A stretch of 64,000 nt of DNA from Haliscomenobacter sp040403615 (GCF_040403615.1 NZ_JBBAKG010000020.1:14687-78686), one strand, 5' to 3'. Positions 18,056 to 27,154 are shown, counted from the stretch's first letter. Numbers and translations: made by a program. The notes: generated from the sequence alone by a model not told the origin.

Positions 18056-18076
18056 TTTTCCACAAAGTTTTCCACA
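18056..18076 (+). promoter_or_regulatory. Two near-consensus DnaA boxes between ctaA and aat
   Basis: TTTTCCACA occurs at 18056-18064 and 18068-18076, 12 bp apart and in the same orientation. Each matches TTATNCACA at all but one fixed position. Outlying members of the DnaA-box cluster around 19.4 kb. Confidence 0.45.
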
Positions 18077-18079
18077 TTT

Positions 18080-19168
18080 TCATTTTTCAACACTATTCCT
18101 AAGCTGATAGTTGAGAAAAAGTACTATAGAAAGTAACAATAATGCTCCCGCCTGGTGGAAAACACCTAAGCCGATGGGCACAGTTCCTTTACAGTACAAA
18201 AGTGTAAAAATTCCCAACAAAACCTGTATAAAAATCATCACCGGAAGCAAGGGAAGTACAGTGCGAAAAATACTTTTTGATGCTTGTGTCATACCTTTGT
18301 AAAAATACCATAACACAATGATTGTCAGTATATATGCGAGGGTTCTATGCAGGATTTGAACGAGGGCTGACATAAACGGACCGCGGTCGTACTCCATGAA
18401 ATTGAGGCTGTTCCATTCACTTCCTTTTAACACTACAGATGGAATCCATTCCCCATTCATTTGGGGCCAGGTAGGGAAAAAAAGACCTGCTTTCATGCCT
18501 GACATAATGCCTCCCAATACAATTTGTATGGCCAATAAGATGCCTATGTACAATCCCCATTTTTTCAACAAGGAAATGTGGATAACTTGTGGATAATGTG
18601 AAAAAGTTGTGAATAATGTCCACAATAAGGTACTGTACACTGCCAATGCGATAGACAAGTGGAGTGTAAGCTTATAGGCATTCACCCATGGCCGATTGAC
18701 CAATCCACTGGCCACCATGATCCATCCAAAAGATGCGGCCAGAGCAGCTAAGAGTACAACTACCCCCAATCGACGCAACAATGGTTTGTCAATCCATCCC
18801 CTGAAATAAAAAAACAAGAAGGGAATCAAAAAAACAAAACCCATGGTGCGCGCCCAAAGTCGATGAAAATACTCCCAAAAAAAGATGAACTTGAATTCCT
18901 TCATGCTCATCCCTTCATTGATTTTTTGGTACTGGGGCGTCTTTTTGTATTCCGCAAAAGCTGCGTCCCATTGTAAAGCATTGAGTGGCGGGATTGTTCC
19001 GGTGGCAATCTCCCACTTGGTAATGGACAATCCTGAACCCGTCAACCGGGTAACGCCCCCGATCACAACCTGCATAAAAACCATAAAAACACCCACAAAC
19101 AACCAAATCTTAATTGCGTTGGGATAAGCGAAACCTTTCGTATTTTCTGAAGTAAGCGTTGATGACAT
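18080..19168 (-). CDS. ctaA: COX15/CtaA-family heme A synthase
   Basis: Oxidises the C8 methyl of heme O to make heme A for cytochrome c oxidase. 362 residues with eight predicted membrane segments, the length of the eight-helix COX15 type. Heme-ligand motifs are present: WEYFHRLWAR in the first half, then LHLSIAL, ILHRTLAYI and VFHQAGALL. No other oxidase-assembly gene is next to it. The coding region 18577-18616 contains three exact DnaA boxes, and the upstream intergenic region is the candidate origin. Confidence 0.95.
   Translation of the reverse strand: MSSTLTSENTKGFAYPNAIKIWLFVGVFMVFMQVVIGGVTRLTGSGLSITKWEIATGTIPPLNALQWDAAFAEYKKTPQYQKINEGMSMKEFKFIFFWEYFHRLWARTMGFVFLIPFLFFYFRGWIDKPLLRRLGVVVLLAALAASFGWIMVASGLVNRPWVNAYKLTLHLSIALAVYSTLLWTLFTTFSHYPQVIHISLLKKWGLYIGILLAIQIVLGGIMSGMKAGLFFPTWPQMNGEWIPSVVLKGSEWNSLNFMEYDRGPFMSALVQILHRTLAYILTIIVLWYFYKGMTQASKSIFRTVLPLLPVMIFIQVLLGIFTLLYCKGTVPIGLGVFHQAGALLLLSIVLFLNYQLRNSVEK
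18577..18616 (-). promoter_or_regulatory. Three exact DnaA boxes inside ctaA
   Basis: TGTGGATAA at 18577-18585 and 18588-18596, and TGTGAATAA at 18608-18616. All three read TTATNCACA on the minus strand. The first two start 11 bp apart, about one helical turn, and the third starts 20 bp further on. Confidence 0.6.
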
Positions 19169-19758
19169 TCCATTGTGATTTTTAACTGGGACAAATATAG
19201 TCGCTTTTTTTTTCTAAAATTTTCAGTCGAAGTTCTCTATGATTAATAATAATGAATTTAAATTAAATAATAAATCAAGTTCATCATCAGCAGTGTTGGT
19301 ATGTGGAGAAAAAAATAAGTTAACTCCAGGTTAATTAACGGTTAACCATTTCCGAATGGGTTATGCACAACAAACCAACAGGTCGAATCCAATGAAATAA
19401 AGCATTCTTCGATTTTATACACATCTTGCCTTTTACTCATTAACAGAATAACTTTATTTTTAGAAGCAGTGTTTGAATCGTTGGTAGAGGTGTAGTTTAT
19501 AGCAGACAACTGCGACAAAACACTGTAGAGAATGGGGATAACTTTATTCTCAGCTCTGGAATGTGAATAGGTGTGTATAACCAGGGCCTATACTGACGCT
19601 TATCCACGAATGGGTAGTGGATAACTTCTCGTGTTAATTGAATGTAAACCAGTGATTTAATCAAACCTTGGGAAATGGCCTTGTGGAAAACTTTTCTCAT
19701 TTATTTTTCCACAGTCCATTTTTACCAAAACAGCAATTTTTCATTAAAACTGTAAAAA
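19169..19758. other. Candidate chromosomal replication origin (oriC)
   Basis: 590-bp AT-rich intergenic region without a convincing gene. Exact DnaA boxes: TTATGCACA 19361-19369 (+), TTATACACA 19415-19423 (+) and 19572-19580 (-). One-mismatch boxes: 19302-19310, 19562-19570, 19600-19608, 19616-19624, 19682-19690 and 19705-19713. An almost pure A/T stretch at 19241-19280, including repeated TAA trinucleotides, is a candidate unwinding element. Five more exact boxes lie in the flanking genes. Chance would give about 0.06 exact 8-of-8 matches per 2.1 kb on both strands. Four parS sites lie 5-8 kb away. The origin role is inferred. Confidence 0.72.
19192..19199 (-). promoter_or_regulatory. -7 element of a promoter for ctaA
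   Basis: Minus-strand TATATTTG matches TAnnTTTG exactly, 23 bp before the ctaA ATG. The -33 box is weak. Transcription would run leftwards out of the candidate origin. Confidence 0.45.
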
Positions 19759-20421
19759 ATGTGCGGACGGTATTCTTTTTCCACAACCAAGGCTAAAATA
19801 AAGGTACAATTGGACGTACAGCTTGAATCTGGTACTGAACTTATCCACAATTACAACATTGCACCAACCCAGCAGGCCTATGTAATCAGTGACTTGGCGC
19901 CGGGTATTTTGCAACGGTTTCAGTGGGGACTGATTCCGTCCTGGTCTAAAGATCCCAAAATGGGCAGCAAATTGATCAACGCCCGTGCCGAAACGGTACT
20001 GGAAAAACCGTCATTTCGGCTGCCCATTCGCCAACAGCGTTGTTTGGTAGTAGCAGATAGTTTTTATGAATGGCAGAAAGAAGGGCGGGCGAAGACCCCG
20101 TTTCGCATTTTTCCCAGCAACGGTCAATTGTTGGTGATGGGCGGAATTTGGGATACCTGGCAAGGGGATGGAAAAGTTATCCACAGTTTTTCGATCATCA
20201 CTACTGCTCCCAATCAGGAGATGAGACCGATCCATGACCGGATGCCATTGGTGTTGCCAAACAGAGATTCACAAAAAAGTTGGTTGGAAGAAAGGAACCC
20301 GGCAGCAATAGCGGAGTTGTTGCACACACCCGAAGATTGGATTCTGGATATGTACCCGGTTTCAACTGCGGTGAATTCGGTGCGAAACAATGGAGAGGAG
20401 TTGCATGATACTATACGATAA
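19759..20421 (+). CDS. SRAP-family (YedK/HMCES-like) abasic-site DNA-protein crosslinking protein
   Basis: 220 residues starting MCGRYSF; Cys2, exposed after Met removal, forms the covalent link with abasic sites in single-stranded DNA. Other family landmarks are INARAE, SFYEW (active-site Glu) and PIHDRMPLVL (active-site His). The protein shields stalled replication forks. It begins directly at the edge of the candidate origin, and its coding sequence contains two exact DnaA boxes (19841-19849, 20177-20185). No SOS box was identified upstream. Confidence 0.95.
   Translation: MCGRYSFSTTKAKIKVQLDVQLESGTELIHNYNIAPTQQAYVISDLAPGILQRFQWGLIPSWSKDPKMGSKLINARAETVLEKPSFRLPIRQQRCLVVADSFYEWQKEGRAKTPFRIFPSNGQLLVMGGIWDTWQGDGKVIHSFSIITTAPNQEMRPIHDRMPLVLPNRDSQKSWLEERNPAAIAELLHTPEDWILDMYPVSTAVNSVRNNGEELHDTIR
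19841..19849 (+). promoter_or_regulatory. DnaA box inside the SRAP gene
   Basis: TTATCCACA, an exact match to the strongest E. coli-type DnaA box, 83 bp into the SRAP coding region. Confidence 0.55.
20177..20185 (+). promoter_or_regulatory. Second DnaA box inside the SRAP gene
   Basis: TTATCCACA exact match, same orientation as the box at 19841. Confidence 0.5.
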
Positions 20422-20422
20422 A

Positions 20423-21958
20423 TTAAAATGGGATGTCATAATTTAAAAGTTCATTATAATTTTCTTGTAGAAACTTTACTCCCTGCAAAAAACTATTACC
20501 TAAAGAAGTATTTATCTCTTTAAGCTCTTTAGTGGATAAATACACATGGTACGGTTTTTTAACAGAGAATATGTTGTGGATATGATTTACGAAAATTAAA
20601 CCGTCACTTAGCTCTGTTTTTGATACTTCTAAGTAATCTGGATTGCAGGCAAATACATTTTTATCTTCATTGAATTTGTCAAATAATGGAGATAGTTCAT
20701 GATCTGGGTCACTTATTCTCGGCCTGATGGTCATAATGTATCCTAGTAGCTCAAAAGTGAAAATTAGCGACCAGTTTATACTAAAAGGTGTTTCTTGATT
20801 TTTAAAATAGAGAAAATTATATTGAATTATGACTTGTTCCAGCGGATCTAATTCGTCAAACCCAAAAGGAACATTATTTATAGAATCAGCATAATTAATG
20901 ACTTGACCTTTTGAGGTAGAATAAAATATATGAATTGTATTCTCTATAAAAAAGGGAGAGAATTTACGGAATACAGCTTCGCATTCGTGTGCTAGTGGTA
21001 GCATTAAGTTGTTCTTTACACTAACTAAAGTGTCACTGCTTTTTCTTTTTTCAAGAGTTCCTCCGTTAGTTTCCATTTCCCTCTTCAACAACGCCAACTC
21101 TTTATCCAGATCATCTGGTTCTTCCAGGCTTTCTCCCTTTGCTCCTTTCACGTACAATTCCATTGAGTGTACCAAAGCCTCACCAATCAGCTCAAAGAAT
21201 GGAAGATATTCTCCAGCATCTGCCTGACTCAGAGCATAATAATAAGCTTCCCGACTTGCTTTTTCCTGACGAATGATTACTGGAGGAAAGCCAGCTTTCA
21301 TCAACAGTAGATTCATCATCAAACGAGCCATGCGGCCATTTCCATCATCAAAAGGGTGAATGGCGGTTAAGCGGTAGTGGAAGTAGGCTGCCAGAATAAA
21401 TGGATTTACCTGAGGATTGGCTTTGTTTTGGCGATACGTTTCCATCAACTCGCCCATCAAAATGGGGGTCTCTTCAGGAGTGGCGTAATAGTGAATTTCA
21501 CCAGTTTGGGTCAGAACGTGGTTGGAGCTGGTTTTGTACACACCAATCTGGATGCGTTTTTTTGCTGGTATGCCTTCATTGGTTTGGGTATCTACTTCAT
21601 AAGGTTCAACCAAAATGACTTTGTGCAAACTCCGAATGTCACTCTCTGTAATTTCATTTTCGTCCTTGATCATTTGGTACAAAAAATTGATCGCTTCGTT
21701 GTGTCCCCTAATGTCCAAGTGATCTTTGAGTGGTTTACCTTTTGCCGTGAGGCCATGCATCAAAAAGGCGCGGGTTTCGCCATACGTCAGACTGTTTCCT
21801 TCGATAGCGTTGGAGTGGTAGTTCCAATCAAGGCGGTATTTCTGAAAAATGCGTTGTTCTTGTTCGGGTGAAATGGGGCGTAAAGATTCAATCTGCTGGT
21901 GCAAAAAATTAATCTGTTCAATGATTGGCAACGTTGAATAAGCTTCTAAGTTTATCAT
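20423..21958 (-). CDS. Fic-domain protein (probable AMP transferase)
   Basis: 511 residues from ATG 21958. The Fic core motif HPFDDGNGRMARL (His201 catalytic) is complete. An N-terminal inhibitory-helix motif SNAIEGN (Ser49, Glu53, Gly54) fits class II Fic proteins, which hold themselves inactive. Family knowledge: they transfer AMP, or another nucleotide moiety, to target-protein hydroxyls. A long C-terminal part (about 290-511) has no recognised domain. There is no separate antitoxin gene, as expected for a self-inhibited class. Its stop lies 1 bp from that of the SRAP gene on the opposite strand. Confidence 0.9.
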   Translation of the reverse strand: MINLEAYSTLPIIEQINFLHQQIESLRPISPEQEQRIFQKYRLDWNYHSNAIEGNSLTYGETRAFLMHGLTAKGKPLKDHLDIRGHNEAINFLYQMIKDENEITESDIRSLHKVILVEPYEVDTQTNEGIPAKKRIQIGVYKTSSNHVLTQTGEIHYYATPEETPILMGELMETYRQNKANPQVNPFILAAYFHYRLTAIHPFDDGNGRMARLMMNLLLMKAGFPPVIIRQEKASREAYYYALSQADAGEYLPFFELIGEALVHSMELYVKGAKGESLEEPDDLDKELALLKREMETNGGTLEKRKSSDTLVSVKNNLMLPLAHECEAVFRKFSPFFIENTIHIFYSTSKGQVINYADSINNVPFGFDELDPLEQVIIQYNFLYFKNQETPFSINWSLIFTFELLGYIMTIRPRISDPDHELSPLFDKFNEDKNVFACNPDYLEVSKTELSDGLIFVNHIHNIFSVKKPYHVYLSTKELKEINTSLGNSFLQGVKFLQENYNELLNYDIPF

Positions 21959-22060
21959 CCCATTTCTTTTTCTAATGTAGCAACTATTTAACAAGTATAA
22001 AAATACGACTTTTTAAACATTTGTTTTCCAAAGTTTCTTTTTTCTTTTTCTTAAAACGAA

Positions 22061-22091
22061 AACCCCTGAAACAAACAATGTTTCAGGGGTT
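22061..22091 (-). terminator. Terminator of the alpha-oxoamine synthase gene
   Basis: Perfect 12-bp stem (22061-22072 with 22080-22091) around a 7-base loop, 28 bp past the stop, followed on the minus strand by a T-rich stretch. Confidence 0.75.
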
Positions 22092-22118
22092 CGTGCTAAA
22101 AGTATTTCAAAAAGGCAA

Positions 22119-23372
22119 TTACCGCATATCCGCGATCGCCTCCAATTTTTGTACATATGCACCCGCCTCCAATTTCTGCTTGATGTCTTTGAAGGCAACA
22201 AGGGTAAGGTCAACGTCCTCATCGGTGTGTGCAGCAGTAGGAATCAAACGCAAGAGGATCATGCCTTTAGGGATCATCGGAAACATCACTACGGAGCAGA
22301 AGATGTTGTGGTTCTCGCGAAGGTCTTTCACCAGGTTACCAGTTTCATCCACCGAGCATTTGAGGTATACCGGAGTTACGCAACTGTTGGTGGTACCGAG
22401 GTCGTGACCCATTTCGCGCAGTCCACCTTGCAGGCGGTTTACGATGTGCCAAAGTTGCTCACGCAGCTCAGGCTTGGTACGCAGCAATTCCAAACGCTTC
22501 AATCCACCAATTACCAGTGGCATGGGCAGTGACTTGGCAAAAATCTGCGAACGCATGTTGTAACGTAGGTAATCGATGATATCCCGCTCGCCAGCCACGA
22601 AGCCACCGATGGAAGCCATCGATTTGGCAAAAGTACTGAAGTATAAATCAACGGCATCGGTTACCCCTTGAGCTTCAACAGCCCCTGCGCCAGTTTTGCC
22701 AAGCATTCCAAAACCGTGGGCGTCATCTACGAAGAAACGGAAATCGTAATGAGCTTTCATGGATGCAATCTCTTTCAGGATACCCTGGTTGCCGCGCATA
22801 CCAAAAACCCCTTCTGAAATTACCAGGATACCGCCGCCGGTTTCTTTGACATGCTCGTTGGCACGTTCGAGTTGTTTTTTGAAACTCTCGAAATCATTGT
22901 GCTCGAAAGGAAAACGCTTGCCGATGTGCAGACGCACGCCATCGTAGATACAACCGTGGCTGTCTTTGTCGTATACTACTGCATCGTGACGGCTCAGTAC
23001 AGAATCGATGATGGACACCACCGCCTGATAGCCAAAGTTGATCAACAAACCACGCTCTTTGCCTACAAATACAGCCAGCTCTTGTTCCAACTGTTCGTGG
23101 TAAGGTGATTCACCAGACATGATCCGGGCGCCCATTGGGTAAGCCATGCCCCATTCGGCAGCAGCATTGGCATCGGTTTCGCGCACCTCGGGGTGGTTGG
23201 CCAATCCCAGGTAATTGTTCAAGCTCCATACAATGCGCTCCTTACCCTGGAACATCATGCGACTACCGATTTCTCCCGAAAGTTTTGGGAATGCGTAGTA
23301 ACCATGAGCCAATGCGGCATATTGTCCTAAAGGACCGCGGTTGTCTAGTATTTTTTGAAAAAGATCCGCCAT
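22119..23372 (-). CDS. PLP-dependent alpha-oxoamine synthase (serine palmitoyltransferase / 2-amino-3-ketobutyrate CoA ligase type)
   Basis: 417 residues, fold-type I. The PLP lysine lies in FSTFAKSMASIGGF and the cofactor Asp-Ala-His in FVDDAHGFGMLG. NNYLGLANHPEV and GARIMSGESPYHEQLE match this family's substrate loop. Members condense an amino acid with an acyl-CoA. In Bacteroidota they include serine palmitoyltransferase, which starts sphingolipid synthesis, and KBL. The sequence alone does not settle which; sphingolipid synthesis is plausible for the phylum. Single-gene unit with its own promoter element and terminator. Confidence 0.82.
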   Translation of the reverse strand: MADLFQKILDNRGPLGQYAALAHGYYAFPKLSGEIGSRMMFQGKERIVWSLNNYLGLANHPEVRETDANAAAEWGMAYPMGARIMSGESPYHEQLEQELAVFVGKERGLLINFGYQAVVSIIDSVLSRHDAVVYDKDSHGCIYDGVRLHIGKRFPFEHNDFESFKKQLERANEHVKETGGGILVISEGVFGMRGNQGILKEIASMKAHYDFRFFVDDAHGFGMLGKTGAGAVEAQGVTDAVDLYFSTFAKSMASIGGFVAGERDIIDYLRYNMRSQIFAKSLPMPLVIGGLKRLELLRTKPELREQLWHIVNRLQGGLREMGHDLGTTNSCVTPVYLKCSVDETGNLVKDLRENHNIFCSVVMFPMIPKGMILLRLIPTAAHTDEDVDLTLVAFKDIKQKLEAGAYVQKLEAIADMR

Positions 23373-23422
23373 TACAAGTTTGTTTTTAATTTGGTTTGAA
23401 CCCTGATTGTGAATTCAGTGGG

Positions 23423-23430
23423 CAAAGATA
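23423..23430 (-). promoter_or_regulatory. -7 element of a promoter for the alpha-oxoamine synthase gene
   Basis: Minus-strand TATCTTTG matches TAnnTTTG exactly, 50 bp before the ATG. No clear -33 box. Confidence 0.45.
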
Positions 23431-23510
23431 TATACTTTATCGCTTTTTGCTAACATTCGAACAAAAGTCATTCTGTACCAATTAATCAGCTAAAAACGAA
23501 ATCCAAAGAA

Positions 23511-24608
23511 TCAAAATTGAACTGGGCCCGTACCAACCCGATCCGCAATGATTTTTCCATCTTCACAAAGCGGCTTCAATTCGCTTTGGATAAATGGAGC
23601 AACCTGTGCCGCAATCTCAGTGGGGTAAAGCAAATGCAAATTGGGGCCAGCATCCAGCGTGAAGTAAAGCGGCAATTGGGTGTCCGCACGGTATTGCCTG
23701 ATTTTTTCGATCATGGCCAAGGAGTTTGGTTTCATCAGCAAGTAGGGTGGTTGCGAACTCATCATCAAGGCATGCAGGGTGAGTGCTTCCAATTCTGCGA
23801 TTTGACCAAAACCATGCAAATCTCCTGTTTTTAAAATATCGATCAATTGGTCAAGATTGCTGGATGCTTGCTGGTATCGAGCAGGAGCATATGGGTTGCC
23901 TTCCATAAGTTGGTGTCCAGCCCGGCTGGACACACTCTTTTCTCCTTTGCTCACAATGAGGATGTCATCGTGAAAGGTATGGAATACGGGATGCACCCAA
24001 TCTGCACAAGGGCTTCCCCAAAGTTCACTGCTCCCGGGTTGTTTTTCGATTTCGCCCCAAGATCCCATAATCGGATACAATGAGCGGCATGCGCTACCCG
24101 AACCAAGGCGGGCCAGGAATGAAGCCTTGCGGTAAAATTCCACAGGCGTGTTGAGTGTACCAAACAGGTCTTGCTCCATGCTGCACAAACACAAAGCCAA
24201 TGCACTCATGCTGGAGGCCGACGAGGCAATGCCCGCACTGTGGGGAAATGAATTGGCAGAGTGAATGGTCAAATGGAACTGGGTCAAAAAAGGTAGAATT
24301 TCTTCGACGGCCAATGCGCTGAGAAACTTGACAATTTTTTGTGCAAAAGCGGGTTGCGGCTGACCTTCAAAGAAAAAATCCAAAGAGATCTCCTCTCCAA
24401 TTGTTTCACGTGGAACATAACTGAGTTCGGTTTCGGTATAAGCAGCTTGCAGGGTAAAACTGATCGAAGGGTTGCGGGGCAGTTGCTGACCGTACTTGCC
24501 CCAATATTTGACTATGGCAATATTGGACGGACTCTGCCAATGGATGTCGCCCGAAAAAGCATAGCCCGCAGCCATGCGCAATAGCGGATTGCGGTAGTGG
24601 TTTTGCAT
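23511..24608 (-). CDS. mvaD: Diphosphomevalonate decarboxylase
   Basis: 365 residues, GHMP superfamily. It decarboxylates mevalonate diphosphate to isopentenyl diphosphate with ATP. SPSNIAIVKYWGKYGQQLPR is the family's N-terminal signature with substrate-binding residues, and SANSFPHSAGIASSASSMSA is the ATP-binding GHMP loop. Its presence implies the mevalonate route to isoprenoids; no other gene of the route is here. A parS site (24402-24417) lies inside the coding region. Confidence 0.94.
   Translation of the reverse strand: MQNHYRNPLLRMAAGYAFSGDIHWQSPSNIAIVKYWGKYGQQLPRNPSISFTLQAAYTETELSYVPRETIGEEISLDFFFEGQPQPAFAQKIVKFLSALAVEEILPFLTQFHLTIHSANSFPHSAGIASSASSMSALALCLCSMEQDLFGTLNTPVEFYRKASFLARLGSGSACRSLYPIMGSWGEIEKQPGSSELWGSPCADWVHPVFHTFHDDILIVSKGEKSVSSRAGHQLMEGNPYAPARYQQASSNLDQLIDILKTGDLHGFGQIAELEALTLHALMMSSQPPYLLMKPNSLAMIEKIRQYRADTQLPLYFTLDAGPNLHLLYPTEIAAQVAPFIQSELKPLCEDGKIIADRVGTGPVQF
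24402..24417. promoter_or_regulatory. parS site inside mvaD
   Basis: TGTTTCACGTGGAACA is a hybrid of the two common ParB half-sites (TGTTTCAC and GTGGAACA). It is 15 of 16 identical to the three perfect sites at 27.3-27.8 kb. Confidence 0.7.
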
Positions 24609-24735
24609 TGTTGAAGAATTGGTAGGAAGTAGAACACCGGGTGATGGAGAGTGTTCACCTCGTGGCGTAAAGTTAGGGAAAAAACTTTTGGCTTGACTAT
24701 TCTATTCAGGGGAAAGGAGCTTTTATAAAAAAGGT

Positions 24736-24781
24736 AGCAAGTTGAATTAAAAATATTCTCGTATTTTTAATTCAACTTGCT
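24736..24781 (-). terminator. Terminator of the M1 peptidase gene
   Basis: A perfect 20-bp AT-rich stem (24736-24755 with 24762-24781) closes a 6-base loop. It starts 9 bp past the stop codon, and on the minus strand is followed by a run of T. Confidence 0.8.
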
Positions 24782-24790
24782 GATTATAAG

Positions 24791-27154
24791 TTAATTAGAC
24801 CCATTGGCCTTCGCCTGAATCTTTTTCGCTTTTTGCATTGGATTGTCTCCGGTTTCTACCGTCTGTCTTGGTCCCAAATTTGATCCTTTGAACAATTCAA
24901 AACGGCTCTGCTGTGACTTAGGGGGAAAGAAATTGTTTTCCATATCCACATCGGCGGTTTCGAGGTAAGGATCAAGAGTGATTTGAGTGGCCTCCTTTTC
25001 AGTGACAAAAACCTTGCTGACTTCCTCGTTGTTGAGTCGCCAAATTTCGGCAGGGATGCGGTACTCTTTGGAAGTGCCGTCCGCAAAATCAAAACGCAAA
25101 ATCAAGGGCATCACTAAGCCGCCTTTGTTTTTGAATTTGATTTCATAGAAATTTTTGTTGGTTCCCAAAATTTTCTTTTCCTCATCGCTCAATCCATTCA
25201 GGTATTTTTGGTAGTCCTCTTTGTCCAGAATGGTTACTTGCAACGGGTCATAGCTGTAGTAAAAATCCCGGATGCTGGGATCCAATTCTTCCTGCGTTTT
25301 GGCGATCTCTTTTTCGTTGCGAATGCTGGTGATGTTTCGCGGTTGTTTTTCTTGTTCCTTGCGCACCAAGGTTTTTTCTACATCCGGATTTTTGCTGTCT
25401 GGGCGAAACCATTTTACATCTTCCAGCGCGATGTCTACATTGTCGCAAGTGTAAAACCAGCCGTTCCAAAACCAGTCCAAATCAATACCACTGGCATCTT
25501 CCATGGTGCGGAAAAAATCAGAAGGTGCGGGATGTTTGAACTTCCAACGGTTGGCGTACATTTTGAAAGCATGATCAAATAGCTCACGGCCCATCACAGT
25601 TTCACGCAAAATATTCAGTGCAGCAGCAGGTTTACCGTAAGCGTTGTTGCCCAATTGAGAAACTTGCTCTGAGTTGGTCATGATGGGCTCTAGCATTTTT
25701 TTGTCCATCTTCATGTAAGGCACAATGCTGTTGGCGAAACCACGGCGTGATGGATAATCCCGTTCCCATTGTTGTTCGGCCAGAAACTGCAAAAAAGAGT
25801 TCAAACCTTCGTCCATCCAGGTCCATTGGCGCTCGTCGGAATTGACGATCATGGGGAAGTAATTGTGGCCAACTTCGTGGATGATTACCCCAATGGTGCC
25901 GTATTTGGTTCTTTCGGAATAAGTTCCATCTTTTTCTACCCGACCATTGTTAAAGCAAATCATCGGATATTCCATGCCATTGGCCGCTTCTACAGAAATG
26001 GCCACAGGGTAAGGATAATCAAAAGTGTAGTGGGAATACCACTTGAGGGTATGGGCAATTGCTTTGGTTGAGAATTGTCCCCATAGTGGATTGGCTTCTT
26101 TGGGATAAGCGGACATGGCCAATACGTTGGTACCATTGGATTGCTTTACCGACATGGCATCCCAGATGAATTTGCGTGAAGAAGCAAAGGCAAAGTCCCG
26201 AACATTGTCGGCCTTGAAGCGCCAGGTCTTCTCTCCTTTTCCCTTTTCTTTTTCATTTTCGCGGGCTTCATCTTCGGTTACAATCACTACTGGAGTAGTG
26301 TATTCTGTTTTGGCTTTTTCAAAACGCGCCATTTGTTCCTTGCTCAGAATGTCTTTGGTATTTTGGAGGGTGCCTGTGGCTACTACGATGTGGTCATCGG
26401 GTACGGTTAGGCTCACGTCGTAATTGCCGAAAACGAGGGTGAATTCGCCTGCGCCAAGGAATTGCTTGTTTTGCCAGCCCTCAATATCGTCGTATACACA
26501 CATCCGTGGAAAAAACTGGGCGATGGAATACAGGTAGTTTTTGTCATCTGGAAAATACTCGCATCCTGAACGACCACCCAATTTGAGTCGGTCTACGATG
26601 TTGAACCACCATTTGATCTTGAAGGAATACTTTCCTCCTGGCGCAATTGCCGTTGGGAGATCGATGCGCATCATGGTTTTTACCACGGTATATTTTAAGT
26701 CTTTTCCGGCGGCATCTTTCACAAATTCAATTTTATCTCCTCCATCAAAAGTGGGGGTGAAGCCATCCAGTTGCCGCAAAGTCATACGCTCAGACATGGT
26801 ACTTGGGCGAGTGGAATAAGTATCGGATTCATCGTCGAAATGGTTTTGATCCAACTGAATCCACAAATATTCCAGTACATCTGGGGAGTTGTTGGTGTAA
26901 GTAATGGTCTCTTCTCCGTAGATTCTTTGCTTGTCATCGTCGAGTCGGATGTTCATGACGTAGTCGGCCTGCTGCTGATAATAGCGATGACCTGGGCCAC
27001 CAGCACCATTGCGGTACACGTTGGGAGTAGGCAATTCTTGGTAGAGTTGCTTGAATTTGTCCTTCTTGTCCGGTGTTTGTTGCCCAAATATTGGAACAAC
27101 ACACCAGGCCAACGCCAAAAACAGTAGCGCGATTTTGGTAGTATTTGGTTTCAT
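24791..27154 (-). CDS. Exported M1-family zinc metallopeptidase
   Basis: 787 residues with an N-terminal signal peptide (IALLFLALAWCVVPIFGQ). The gluzincin motif HEVGHN is at residues 426-431 and the third zinc ligand is the Glu of DEGLNSF about 20 residues later. AANGMEYPMI replaces the GAMEN substrate motif of classic M1 aminopeptidases, a common variant in Bacteroidota. The C-terminal 250 residues carry a Lys/Glu-rich segment and a beta domain. Probably a periplasmic or surface aminopeptidase. Stand-alone, with a strong terminator. Confidence 0.92.
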   Translation of the reverse strand: MKPNTTKIALLFLALAWCVVPIFGQQTPDKKDKFKQLYQELPTPNVYRNGAGGPGHRYYQQQADYVMNIRLDDDKQRIYGEETITYTNNSPDVLEYLWIQLDQNHFDDESDTYSTRPSTMSERMTLRQLDGFTPTFDGGDKIEFVKDAAGKDLKYTVVKTMMRIDLPTAIAPGGKYSFKIKWWFNIVDRLKLGGRSGCEYFPDDKNYLYSIAQFFPRMCVYDDIEGWQNKQFLGAGEFTLVFGNYDVSLTVPDDHIVVATGTLQNTKDILSKEQMARFEKAKTEYTTPVVIVTEDEARENEKEKGKGEKTWRFKADNVRDFAFASSRKFIWDAMSVKQSNGTNVLAMSAYPKEANPLWGQFSTKAIAHTLKWYSHYTFDYPYPVAISVEAANGMEYPMICFNNGRVEKDGTYSERTKYGTIGVIIHEVGHNYFPMIVNSDERQWTWMDEGLNSFLQFLAEQQWERDYPSRRGFANSIVPYMKMDKKMLEPIMTNSEQVSQLGNNAYGKPAAALNILRETVMGRELFDHAFKMYANRWKFKHPAPSDFFRTMEDASGIDLDWFWNGWFYTCDNVDIALEDVKWFRPDSKNPDVEKTLVRKEQEKQPRNITSIRNEKEIAKTQEELDPSIRDFYYSYDPLQVTILDKEDYQKYLNGLSDEEKKILGTNKNFYEIKFKNKGGLVMPLILRFDFADGTSKEYRIPAEIWRLNNEEVSKVFVTEKEATQITLDPYLETADVDMENNFFPPKSQQSRFELFKGSNLGPRQTVETGDNPMQKAKKIQAKANGSN

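Noticed and set aside
19497..19700. 67-codon frame in the candidate origin
   Set aside because: No recognisable product, contains several DnaA boxes, and composition matches non-coding DNA.
20423..21958. Fic gene as a toxin-antitoxin pair
   Set aside because: The inhibitory SNAIEGN motif is within the same protein and no small antitoxin frame adjoins it.
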